A stretch of 64,000 nt of DNA, taken from positions 53,401,618 through 53,465,617 of the forward strand of contig CM049317.1 of NCBI GenBank assembly GCA_026874595.1, in the 5' to 3' direction. The notes under the pieces are model-generated. The model made no database searches, was not told where the DNA came from, and worked only from the letters and a program-made list of their open reading frames with translations. Positions within the stretch are counted from its first letter, which is position 1. Each line of letters starts with the position of its first letter. This document shows, piece by piece, positions 18,816-27,400 of this stretch. The position numbers and the translations under genes were made by a program. Origin of the DNA: Sipunculus nudus (Eukaryota; Annelida; Sipuncula; Golfingiida; Sipunculidae).

Positions 18816-19574
18816 ATGGATAGGGTACCTTTGGAGGAATGTATGCCACTAGATGTCAGGAGGCAGCTTGAACTGCAACGGGGCGCGGGTTTTCTTCGGC
18901 TAGACAAGAAACGGTCGCCCACCGTCCCTGATGTGGCTGAAACGCTCAATAACGTGGACGGAAAGATTCTATCCAGTGTGTTGTTACCTTCGTTGAGCTT
19001 ACACAGCGACGAAAGTATCTGCACTTTTTTATTTGGAAGTCCTGGAATCCCTGACGCTTTGCATGCAGACCAGGAATGCCTGCGTTTGTACAACTACATC
19101 TGCATCCGTTTGGCGGCTGTATATTTCGTGAGACGATTTCTGATGTCAAAAGAGGTCCCGCATAGCCATACATTCATGATCAGTTGTACGAGGTTTTCGT
19201 GTTTGATCGAAGGTTTACGCGACCTGTACTACCTGAAATATTCCGTGGTACAGCGGTTGGTGGATGCAATCGATAAGGCGAATGAAGATATGCGAGCTGC
19301 GAGAGGAGAGGTCGACGTATGCACTGTAACTATGCGCGACCGTTGGATGGTGTCTGCATACGCTGCTTTCGGGTGTTTCATGAGGCTGGTGGCAGAAGCG
19401 TGCCGTTTCCATTGCAAACCCACACCTGTGTCACTCGGCCATTCTAACACGGCGCGCCGTGTCCTGAACAGCTGTGAAGACTCAGCTTTCATGTTGTCTG
19501 AAGACGGAACTACTGTCCTGAGTCACCTGCTTTTGCATGTTCCCCATTTGACACTAAATGAACTAGCTGTGTGA
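18816..19574 (+). CDS. Nested gene 3: helical protein, 252 aa, same strand as the terminase
   Basis: ATG at 18816, preceded by AAT. The predicted protein is mostly helical with many Leu, Arg and Cys (LYNYICIRLAAVYFVRRFL), no signal peptide and no membrane anchor. It is the only gene of the intron that is on the terminase strand, and it interrupts the otherwise leftward nested block. A small helical protein of this size is compatible with the UL79 family of late transcription factors, but I see no specific motif and do not assign it. Because it lies in the intron on the sense strand, it must be expressed from its own promoter or from unspliced terminase transcripts. Confidence 0.6.
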   Translation: MDRVPLEECMPLDVRRQLELQRGAGFLRLDKKRSPTVPDVAETLNNVDGKILSSVLLPSLSLHSDESICTFLFGSPGIPDALHADQECLRLYNYICIRLAAVYFVRRFLMSKEVPHSHTFMISCTRFSCLIEGLRDLYYLKYSVVQRLVDAIDKANEDMRAARGEVDVCTVTMRDRWMVSAYAAFGCFMRLVAEACRFHCKPTPVSLGHSNTARRVLNSCEDSAFMLSEDGTTVLSHLLLHVPHLTLNELAV

Positions 19575-19681
19575 CGCCTACAGGTAAGCTTTTAAAGGTT
19601 TTCACGTAGCTTCCACGGTGAAAGTTTACAAAATGGAAACAGGGGACTTAGAGTAACTGTGGATTATAGACACAGGCGGCT

Positions 19682-20776
19682 TCATAAACGCTGGTGATGT
19701 GGTATGCAGGGCTTGGGTAGCATCGGCGTAAAATACCTGTATTTTGGACACCTGGATACATTCATACCGGTCACTGGGTCATAAGCAGTGTACGTGATGT
19801 GGTTACACCCGCCGCCTTCGACGTCCTGCGTGGTGACCTGTCCAGCCACACCTGCTGAAAGCTGGCTAGACGTTGACGCCGGATGGTCGTAGATCCACAT
19901 GGCATTCCTTTGTTTGCCCCGGTTCATGTCTGATACTGCATGTCTCATATGTGTGGCGAGGTATTTTTTCAATTCATCGATTGTCCGGGATCCCCTGGTC
20001 GAGTCCTTTTCCGACGAAGTGAGAGATTCCACTGCAGAGCACCATGCGCGGGAGCATTCACCGTACGACGGACGAAGGTTGGGTGACAGCCGAGACAGGG
20101 CCTTGTAACACTCGTATTTCACATGTTTCGTGTCGTCTTGGGATGGGTGTGACACTTTGCTTGACACGTAATCGTGCAGAAGCGCGTCAGTCTCTGTGTA
20201 TCGACTGAACAGGAGCTGATCAACAAGTGAAAAGTTGTACACCGTGACGGGTCGGGCTATTACCGCCATAATGAATTCCGGACGTGGCTCTACCCTTAGG
20301 AGTTCGTCACGGTCGGCTGACTGTTGTTTTTCCCACGTGTACGTCGCCATGTGGTCTTGTTGAAAAACATGGGTCGCACATGTTTGGCCGTTCCCGTCAC
20401 CTGTAGATATGACCGGTGCGTCATTCTCTGTCCCGTGCCGGGGAAACTCGTCCTCACGCGGACACGTTTCATATATCTTGGCTCCGCTCGGCATCCCTGA
20501 TGCCACACACACCATATCACCGTCTGCCGTCATCTCCACGCCAGGGCAAGGGTCGCTACCGCTGTCCGGGTGCTGGTCCCCTGTTTTGAAACAGGCATGG
20601 AGGCGTCCGTGCGTGATGCAGTGGAACAAAGCCGGGGGAGACCTTGTTTTGGCAACGGTGTTTAACAAAAAAACGTAGTGGTCTGGCGGACGTCTGAAAC
20701 GGCATCGCGAAGCGTTCGTTGAGTAACACGGATTGTACCTCTGGGGTCTCCCTTTACTCTTACCTATTGCTTTCAT
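19682..20776 (-). CDS. Nested gene 4: UL92-like Cys/His cluster protein, candidate late-gene transcription factor (364 aa)
   Basis: ATG at 20776. Residues 53-62 read CITHGRLHAC, followed by Cys at 77 and 90, giving C-x2-H-x3-H-x-C...C...C, a probable zinc site. The herpesvirus UL92/BDLF4 family has an N-terminal Cys/His motif of this kind, followed by a region with C and TG. UL92 is one of the proteins of the viral pre-initiation complex that drives late promoters with a TATT box in beta- and gammaherpesviruses. Its gene also lies antisense in the terminase intron of cytomegalovirus, in this same relative place. The present protein is much longer because of an inserted low-complexity region and a longer C-terminus. 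Motif and position agree, but a profile search is needed to exclude another zinc-binding family. Confidence 0.5.
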   Translation of the reverse strand: MKAIGKSKGRPQRYNPCYSTNASRCRFRRPPDHYVFLLNTVAKTRSPPALFHCITHGRLHACFKTGDQHPDSGSDPCPGVEMTADGDMVCVASGMPSGAKIYETCPREDEFPRHGTENDAPVISTGDGNGQTCATHVFQQDHMATYTWEKQQSADRDELLRVEPRPEFIMAVIARPVTVYNFSLVDQLLFSRYTETDALLHDYVSSKVSHPSQDDTKHVKYECYKALSRLSPNLRPSYGECSRAWCSAVESLTSSEKDSTRGSRTIDELKKYLATHMRHAVSDMNRGKQRNAMWIYDHPASTSSQLSAGVAGQVTTQDVEGGGCNHITYTAYDPVTGMNVSRCPKYRYFTPMLPKPCIPHHQRL

Positions 20777-20882
20777 GAGTGGGGTACCCTGTCATATATG
20801 TTGCCATAAAATACCTAAAATGTGTATGATCATTTATGTTCTCAGCTGATTGGCACCCCAGAGGTGCGATAGGTTTTTGTTG

Positions 20883-21134
20883 TCAGATGCGGTCACTGTG
20901 AGTGGTGCATATATCGTAGTAAGCAGACATCACAAGGGAGGATAACGCTTTTAAGACGACGTCACATCTTCTCGTATCACACGTTCCCTCATCCCGAACA
21001 TGCTCGTGTACCATAAAGCAGTTCTCGTGTAACCGGTCTATGATCTGTTGTGGCGTGCTCACGAGCAGTGCTTGTTCCCAGCTACTCACCAAGTCCTCCA
21101 ACTCGTCTAAAGTGTGTTCGGTGCCTTGAGCCAT
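20883..21134 (-). CDS. Nested gene 5: small helical protein, 83 aa, in the UL91 position
   Basis: The frame reaches 21179 through GTG; the first ATG is 21134. The product is acidic and helical (TLDELEDLVSSWEQ, IIDRLHENC) with a few Cys and no membrane helix. It ends about 100 bases before the start of nested gene 4 and begins about 120 bases before terminase exon 2. UL91 of cytomegalovirus, a small component of the late pre-initiation complex, occupies the equivalent place. A small terminase accessory protein of the UL33 type is another possibility. The coding status is supported by its intact frame in a compact genome, not by a recognised motif. Confidence 0.45.
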   Translation of the reverse strand: MAQGTEHTLDELEDLVSSWEQALLVSTPQQIIDRLHENCFMVHEHVRDEGTCDTRRCDVVLKALSSLVMSAYYDICTTHSDRI

Positions 21135-21255
21135 CCACCCTCCCTTTTGAATATGTGTCTGATGATTCTGCGCACTCACGTGCTTTTATATTGTTGTGTC
21201 GCCACCATGGCCTTTTTTTATAATCAGTGACGTGTTCTTTCCTCGTTCGTTTCAG

Positions 21256-22548
21256 GCTGGCAGGGGTCACACGTACGACATCGTGTATGTTGACGAAGCT
21301 GGATTTGTGAAAACGTTGACACACCTGTTGCCTTATGTGAACCGCAGAGGGACCAAGTTGGTGCTCACATCTTCGATGAACACGTCGGCTGAGAATACAT
21401 GCGCCTTACTGAAGTTGGAACGGACAGGGGTTGCTTACTACCGCGTGTGCTTCAGCTGTCCTGCAGACGTTCCACGCGTTGCCGAGTCGCCGGAAGCCAT
21501 AGCGTGTCACCACTACGTCATGTCACTGCCGCCTCACATCACGACGGACGTTGTACAAAAGACGGTTATGAACACGTTGGAACCTCACAGCTACGAAACA
21601 GAAAATATGGGCGTTAGTCTGGGGCGCGGCGACGGGCAGCCGGATGGGCAGAATTCGGGGGATGAGGTTGGGCTTTTTTCACGATCCGTCCTGCAAGAAA
21701 TGAAAGACGGTTTGAATGACTTGGATACATTCAACAATGTCGATTGTTTGGGTGATACATTGTTTGTGTACGTGGACCCAGCTTACACCACCAACGTGTC
21801 GGTGTCTGCTTCAGGAATAGCTTGCGTGTGTCGTTACACACCTGGCGCTCCGCCGTCCGGTCGTGTTTCCCGCAGGGTCCCCTCAAACAAAACCAGGCGC
21901 ATGGCGGTCGTCCTCGGATTGGACGAGGTGCGTTTGATAGAACACAGCGTACCAGCGGAAGTTTTCATTGGGCTAGCGGTTTTGCGCCTGCTGCAGCGTG
22001 TTGTGAATATGCACGCGTGCCCGCTGACATACTCGTCCCGTTTCAAGACTGCTGTTGTCGCTGTGGAAAGCAATAGCAACGAACACCTAGCCGTGCAGAT
22101 TTGTCATTTCATACACAACGCCGCCAAAAAAATGGCCGGTCCGGTTCGGTCGCTGTCGTTTCAATTCACCCACAGGAGGAGGACAGAGAAGGATGCCAAG
22201 ACGGTTGGGCTCCAATCCGTGCGGGATTTCGGGACAGCCGAGGTTGCGGGTTTCTTCCTGGACAAACAGAAAAAAACTTTAGTGTCCCTCTTTCAAAGTG
22301 CATTCAACAGTCGCATCGTGCGTTTGTCAATGAGCCTCGCCAGCTCGGCACTTGAGCATGCCGGGTTGGACGCTAGAAATTTGATCACGGAGCAGCTGTC
22401 GAAATTCCGGCCGGACCGAAAGCCCCACGATCATACACAGGATGACGTGGCCCTTTCCCTGATACTGGCATACAACCTGTTGCTAAACGAGAGAAACGAA
22501 AACTTTAATGTACATGAGTTGGCACCGTTGCACACGTCCATTATTTAG
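21256..22548 (+). CDS. Terminase ATPase-nuclease subunit, exon 2
   Basis: Exon 2 encodes 430 residues from the acceptor at 21255. The Walker B strand with catalytic acids, DIVYVDEAGF, comes at residues 8-17, and the coupling motif LVLTSSMN follows. The C-terminal nuclease of RNase H fold shows its expected acidic positions: YVDPAY, VAVESNSNEHLA and DDVALSLILA. These metal-binding acids cut concatemeric DNA during packaging. The frame opens upstream to 21196, but that segment is intron by the consensus acceptor and by homology. The stop is followed by AATAAA at 22571. Confidence 0.9.
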   Translation, partial: AGRGHTYDIVYVDEAGFVKTLTHLLPYVNRRGTKLVLTSSMNTSAENTCALLKLERTGVAYYRVCFSCPADVPRVAESPEAIACHHYVMSLPPHITTDVVQKTVMNTLEPHSYETENMGVSLGRGDGQPDGQNSGDEVGLFSRSVLQEMKDGLNDLDTFNNVDCLGDTLFVYVDPAYTTNVSVSASGIACVCRYTPGAPPSGRVSRRVPSNKTRRMAVVLGLDEVRLIEHSVPAEVFIGLAVLRLLQRVVNMHACPLTYSSRFKTAVVAVESNSNEHLAVQICHFIHNAAKKMAGPVRSLSFQFTHRRRTEKDAKTVGLQSVRDFGTAEVAGFFLDKQKKTLVSLFQSAFNSRIVRLSMSLASSALEHAGLDARNLITEQLSKFRPDRKPHDHTQDDVALSLILAYNLLLNERNENFNVHELAPLHTSII

Positions 22549-22570
22549 GATGCACGATGTTTTCCCCTTA

Positions 22571-22576
22571 AATAAA
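22571..22576 (+). terminator. Poly(A) signal of the terminase gene
   Basis: AATAAA 22 bases after the stop codon at 22548. On the minus strand the same bases read CCTTTTATTT, like the promoter elements above, but no leftward gene starts here. Confidence 0.5.
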
Positions 22577-22641
22577 AGGGACACATGTCCTAAAATGGTA
22601 CGCTCTGCGTGATATGTTCGGAAAATCTGACACACGCCCGT

Positions 22642-22941
22642 ATGTATCAACAGACAGCCGATGGGTCGGGTAATGATGCGTCACGCGCGACTCGGCAGCA
22701 GTCATCGCACGCAACCGATCTGGTGTACTTCCAGACCGTGACACCGAGAGAGCTACTGGACACATTTCCACGGACAAAGGATAATCGACCTTGCACCTCA
22801 CTGTCTGCTCTCCAACATTTTGTTGTGACCGGGGTCAGGGCATCTGCCATTCAGAGCGCAAGAGACGGACACTTATGTGAAGTACACTCCGAAGCTGTGA
22901 CCAACAATCTACGTCTGCTTCGGGACTGCACCAGCATTTGA
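22642..22941 (+). CDS. Small protein, 99 aa, function unknown
   Basis: The frame opens with GTG at 22609; the first ATG is at 22642. The N-terminal third is polar (Gln, Ser, Thr), the remainder looks folded (YFQTVTPRELLDTFPRT). No signal peptide, membrane helix or known motif. It sits between terminase exon 2 and the membrane protein gene at 22955, on the same strand and separated from it by 13 bases, so both may share a transcript. Its size makes chance possible. Confidence 0.4.
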   Translation: MYQQTADGSGNDASRATRQQSSHATDLVYFQTVTPRELLDTFPRTKDNRPCTSLSALQHFVVTGVRASAIQSARDGHLCEVHSEAVTNNLRLLRDCTSI

Positions 22942-22954
22942 GGTCAGGGAAGGC

Positions 22955-24130
22955 ATGTTTGAGGACCACGCTGCAGGGAAGGGAAGTGAACGGCCGCCCG
23001 CACTTCGGGACGTCGTGCAGGCTCACGTGCAATATGAAAACCCAAAACATTCTTTGGATTTCAGGTTATTGGGGGAACATGTATGTCCGTCTGTTTCTTA
23101 TCCCAATACACCCGCCTGCGTCAACATCGGCTGCTGCGCAGGTATCAAACGGGTTAGCCTATCTTCGCTGTACAAAGTATTACGGGTGCTGGACGGGTCG
23201 GGGACATGGTATCTGAAATTAATGAGTCAGGCTGCTGGTGGACTCGTGTCCATCGTGAGACGCCCCGGGTCGGAAACAGAGCCAGACTGCGACATGACGT
23301 ATCACAAGGTGAATACCGAGTACATCCAGCCGCTGGGTGAAACCAGCGCGGGTGAGATGCCTTGCATGGTCCCCTTACACAGTTTCCTGCGGCATCCGCG
23401 CGTCACTCACAGCGACGTCGTTGATGACAACGAAGACAGTTCCAGTGACTCTGATTGCTCTGTATACTGCACAGATTCCGAAACAGAAAGTGAAAGTGTC
23501 GAGGAAGACGCCATATGTTTGGAACGGGTATCGCAGGACGTGCAGACTACAGCCGGGCCAGTGTATCCTCTGCGTCTTGTGAATTACAAGAAGCGCATGC
23601 AGGCGGGATCAGCCGTGAAATACGACGGTAGTCTGGTGAACCGTTCAAGGAACATTTTACAGGAAGAAGACAGGGCAGTCGCCGAATTTTGGTCCCGTAA
23701 TGCTGATTCGAAATGCCAGGAAAGGACAGGACTGTACGGACGATCTAAGACCACCTTGCACAGCCTGCTGGCGGCGTCCGATCCGAACCTGCCTTTCAGG
23801 AAACTGTGGATGCGCTTTAGGAGAACGCACATATGGCCTCGGTTCTCCAGCAGCCTCGTTGGTAATGTGGTGCGTGTACTTACGTGGTTTCTGACGAGTG
23901 TCTCGAGTCTGGTTCTGCTGGTTTTTTTGTGCCACGTTCGCCGACTGTATGCATGCAAGGTGTACTTAGTATTTTCGTGTATTTGTACAGCTTTGTTTTT
24001 TATGTGCTTATACGTTTGTGGTGGCCATAGGTCTATAGACGCGATCTCGTGGTTGCGCCTCCATGTCATCCCGGGAAACTTCACGAGAGACATATACGAT
24101 GCAGCAACGTTCCTGAAAGGAGTTGTATAG
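22955..24130 (+). CDS. Two-pass C-terminal membrane protein, 391 aa, unknown function
   Basis: ATG at 22955. About 290 residues lie before two closely spaced hydrophobic helices (nt about 23865-23935 and 23955-24020), with a short tail. There is no N-terminal signal peptide, so it is probably anchored by its C-terminus with the large domain on the cytosolic or nucleoplasmic side. The middle has a strongly acidic Ser/Asp/Glu cluster (DDNEDSSSDSDCS) that looks like a casein kinase substrate. This topology recalls nuclear egress or membrane tegument proteins, but one-pass anchors are usual there and no family motif is seen. AATAAA follows at 24207-24212. Confidence 0.65.
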   Translation: MFEDHAAGKGSERPPALRDVVQAHVQYENPKHSLDFRLLGEHVCPSVSYPNTPACVNIGCCAGIKRVSLSSLYKVLRVLDGSGTWYLKLMSQAAGGLVSIVRRPGSETEPDCDMTYHKVNTEYIQPLGETSAGEMPCMVPLHSFLRHPRVTHSDVVDDNEDSSSDSDCSVYCTDSETESESVEEDAICLERVSQDVQTTAGPVYPLRLVNYKKRMQAGSAVKYDGSLVNRSRNILQEEDRAVAEFWSRNADSKCQERTGLYGRSKTTLHSLLAASDPNLPFRKLWMRFRRTHIWPRFSSSLVGNVVRVLTWFLTSVSSLVLLVFLCHVRRLYACKVYLVFSCICTALFFMCLYVCGGHRSIDAISWLRLHVIPGNFTRDIYDAATFLKGVV

Positions 24131-24206
24131 CATTGACAAGGCATGAAAAACATCTTTCTCTCGCTCTATATATATATGAGCAATGTACATGGTGGATTGT
24201 AAATGC

Positions 24207-24212
24207 AATAAA
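24207..24212 (+). terminator. Poly(A) signal after the two-pass membrane protein gene
   Basis: AATAAA about 76 bases after the stop codon. Confidence 0.5.
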
Positions 24213-24315
24213 AAATATGGCACGCTGTTGTTTGTTTTTATTCGAAAAAGGTGTGTGGTATAGCATTATTGTGTGTGATGGATGTGTCATTCATAGCAGT
24301 CTTCTTACGCCAGAT

Positions 24316-24340
24316 AGATCACGTGATCACGTGATCATGA
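24316..24340. promoter_or_regulatory. Palindromic ATCACGTGAT tandem, possible E-box regulatory site
   Basis: Two overlapping copies of the palindrome ATCACGTGAT in the 315-base gap before the 1230-residue gene. CACGTG is the bHLH E-box core. It lies 20-45 bases upstream of the TATA box at 24361. Confidence 0.35.
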
Positions 24341-24360
24341 TTCAGTAGCAGATTAGGATG

Positions 24361-24368
24361 TATAAAAA
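24361..24368 (+). promoter_or_regulatory. TATA box of the 1230-residue gene
   Basis: TATAAAAA, 78 bases before the ATG at 24446. Confidence 0.5.
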
Positions 24369-24445
24369 AAACAGACACGCACCGATGTTAGCCAGTGTGT
24401 TGCATATCATAATTGCAGTTACAGGCTGTGGAGAGAGGAAGCGGG

Positions 24446-27400
24446 ATGGAGGACCTGTGCCAGGTTTCTGCCAGGATCGACACACCTTGCATCCTTGATG
24501 AATGGGTCCCAGTACACAAGGTGAGGGATTATCATGCACAATCAAAAGACGGTTGGGATCACCGTCGTCTCCTTCAGATATTCGGTCACCTGTTTGCGCG
24601 CAGTTTCCCGTTCCCACCCTCCACTCACGCTGACTACAAGAGAGAAGTTGAACTGGTCGACAGCGTTGTAAAGGCTTGCGGGACCCGGTGGTGCGTGTCA
24701 CAGCCCGTGCCGGATGTGGACGGTGTCCGTATGACAAAAGTGGCTGTCTTGCTGGCCCGTTTCTGCACACCGGGTGCCGATGATATATCAGAACATTTAC
24801 GTCACCGTTTCATCGTGGCACTGGAACATGCCGCGACACGGATGGTCGAAGGGGCGGGTGTTGTGCATGTCAGGGTGATATGTCCATATCAGGACTCAGC
24901 AAAAGAAGAGTTGGCACGCGACGTGCTAGCTTACGACGTGACGGACACGTGGAACGGCCTGTCTGCTCGTTGTGGCAAGCAGCCCCCTGCTTGGAACGCT
25001 ACACCTGAATGGAACAGAGCATCGGCCGGTTTCTGCCGTTACGCGGGAACATGTCAACCAGATCTGGACGATACTGACGGACGGGCCCCGTCAGCAAAAC
25101 GCCTGTGCCTGGAAACGCGGACGTGTGTCAGGTCTCGTTTTTTTATCGTGTGGCCTTCAGGCCATGTCAGTTGTAAGCCACATTTAGATTCATGGGCGGT
25201 GTCAGGTAGCAACCCGTCCACGCGTCCAGCTGAACACTTCCACACGTTGTTCGACCGCATGCTAATGGAAGCATGCTTACCGTCTCTGAGTCGCGTGCCC
25301 GATTCAGCCCTCTTGTATCTCCTGTGCAGACTTTTGTCCCCTGAACGTGCCATAGGTATATGCAGTCATAAGTACCCTGTATTCATACAGAACGCCCTGG
25401 CAGAAAAGGCGCTGCCAATTCCCGTTCAGACTCTGCGCCGTACCGCAGCAGCGGGGTGGTGGGAGGCTGCAAACGTCGCCTGGATGCAATACGCTGTAGA
25501 CACAGGCATGTTCGGGGAGTACAATGCCATCTTGCGTACTGAACAGATCGCAGATGCGCTTGCGCAGGCCGCAAACGAAAGAGTAACTTTTATCAAACGT
25601 GGTGAAGGTGTGTGGAACATATGTCATGCTGTGCACCACCTGTTGAACACGTGCAGAAACCTCGTGAGCCAAGTCAATCGACAGGCCAATGAGGTTTGCA
25701 TCCCGTTCACGGAGGTGGACGGTTTCGTAGGCGTGCCGGGCATAAAGGCTTACAGGCACGACCTCTTCCTTAAAGCATACCGTACGTCCCAGGGCCTCTT
25801 GCGTTTCAAACCGCCTAGTTCCCACGATCCTCGGGCCCGCAGTTTCAGTGTGCCTTGGCACCACAGGTCTAGTTTAATTCCCGACGTGCTCACCCGAGGT
25901 GGTTTCCAATCAACTTCGCCGCGCAGCTGTGTGAAAGATGAGAAGACTGGACCTTCTAAAAAGAAATGGAACAAAAACAGCGACATGTTCTGGGTTTGGT
26001 TTCCGTCAGGTGCGCCAGAAACGGACCACTTCTGTCAAAAAAGGAATGAAGCAGAGGGGCCGGCTGAAACACCTTGCCCTGAATGCTGGGACATTTTGGA
26101 ATGGCAGGCAGATCATGAAAAGGTCAGCCTGGAAAATGGGTCAGGGAGCGGTCAAAGACACCCGACGAGTTGTCTTCTTGGATTCGGGTGCAGGTCTGTT
26201 CAGATCAAACGGTTACTGTTACATCTTGCAGTCGGTTGCGCGGTTTCTCCGAGACGGTGTGGCCATGCACGAGATGCGGCAGACGTGTCGGAGAGTCACG
26301 TCTCGTGTCCGGCCACAGCCTGGTGGAAGGCTCACTATGTCCCCGCGACCGTGTCTTTACACAGGGAATGGCGAGACGTTATGCCGTGGAAAACCAACAA
26401 CTGGCAGAACGCTCATCCACAGACCGCGCAAGAGGGCACTGCAGCTTCTGCGCGCTTCGTCGGGATTTTGGAAACGCTGAATGATCTTATACGGAACCCT
26501 AATGTCCATCCTGTACCCGCTCCCTTCAATTCAGACGAAGCACTGAGTGATGTCTATCGGTCGGCGCGCCAAGCGTCAAGCGTTCCAGACACAGACCAGC
26601 GACCCGATCCGGGTTTGCTGGATGTGCACGTGCTGCAGTGTCTGTCTTTTAATGACGATGCCACCCAGGTTGTCTGGCGTGCGACGGGTTCTGACGACTG
26701 CAAAATGCCTCACCCTGTTTATGGGAAGATCCCCCTGGCGTCTCCGTATATTTCCGTCTGGGGCAGTTCCAGTCAAGGGGGCGCCGTACTTGGAAGCGGT
26801 GATACGGCAGGTGCCGTACACCTTGCATGGGGAGGCACGGCTTTTGATACGAATCGCGTGTACGTCACGTTCAGCGGCCCCAGGATGACCACGTACAGTT
26901 CTGAAGGGACCGTAAAAAATCATTCCGGTGCAACATTCTCTAGAAGTGCTCAACGTAGTCAAGGGCTCATGATCCAACGGACCAACAACAACAGGGGAGG
27001 TATACAGAATCTCCTTCTCTCTGAACTCCAACGGCATGTGTGTGCCCACATTTCCGACCCGGTTGCGCAGCACCACTTGACCCGGAACGTTCCCGGTATT
27101 GTCGTCGTGAATGTTAATTTTTGCGTGGACCACCACGGACCAACGAACGTGTCACGCATTCCAGGGAAAATGGTCAGGTACACACGCGCGGTGAAAGCAA
27201 GGAAGTTTCCAGGTGTGGCACTGTCTGTCCTCGTCCCAATTAAGTGCACCACACGTCTACGTATCAAAAATATTCACGTTACCCCTGTGGGGGGCAACAC
27301 GGGCAAGACGCCGGAATGCGTGGCGGTCGAGGACGCCGACGTTGATGAAAACAGGTCAGTCACCGCGTCTTTGCCGTGCAATCTTCACAAATGCTGTTCC

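Larger units (their letters stand above)
15444..21255 (+). other. Terminase intron, 5.8 kb, with nested genes
   Basis: Donor GTAAGT at 15444 and acceptor TTCGTTTCAG ending at 21255, phase 0 on both sides. An alternative AG at 21262-21263 would break the frame. The intron contains four leftward genes (15693, 17045, 19682, 20883) and one rightward gene (18816). In mammalian herpesviruses the terminase intron likewise holds antisense genes. Confidence 0.85.
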
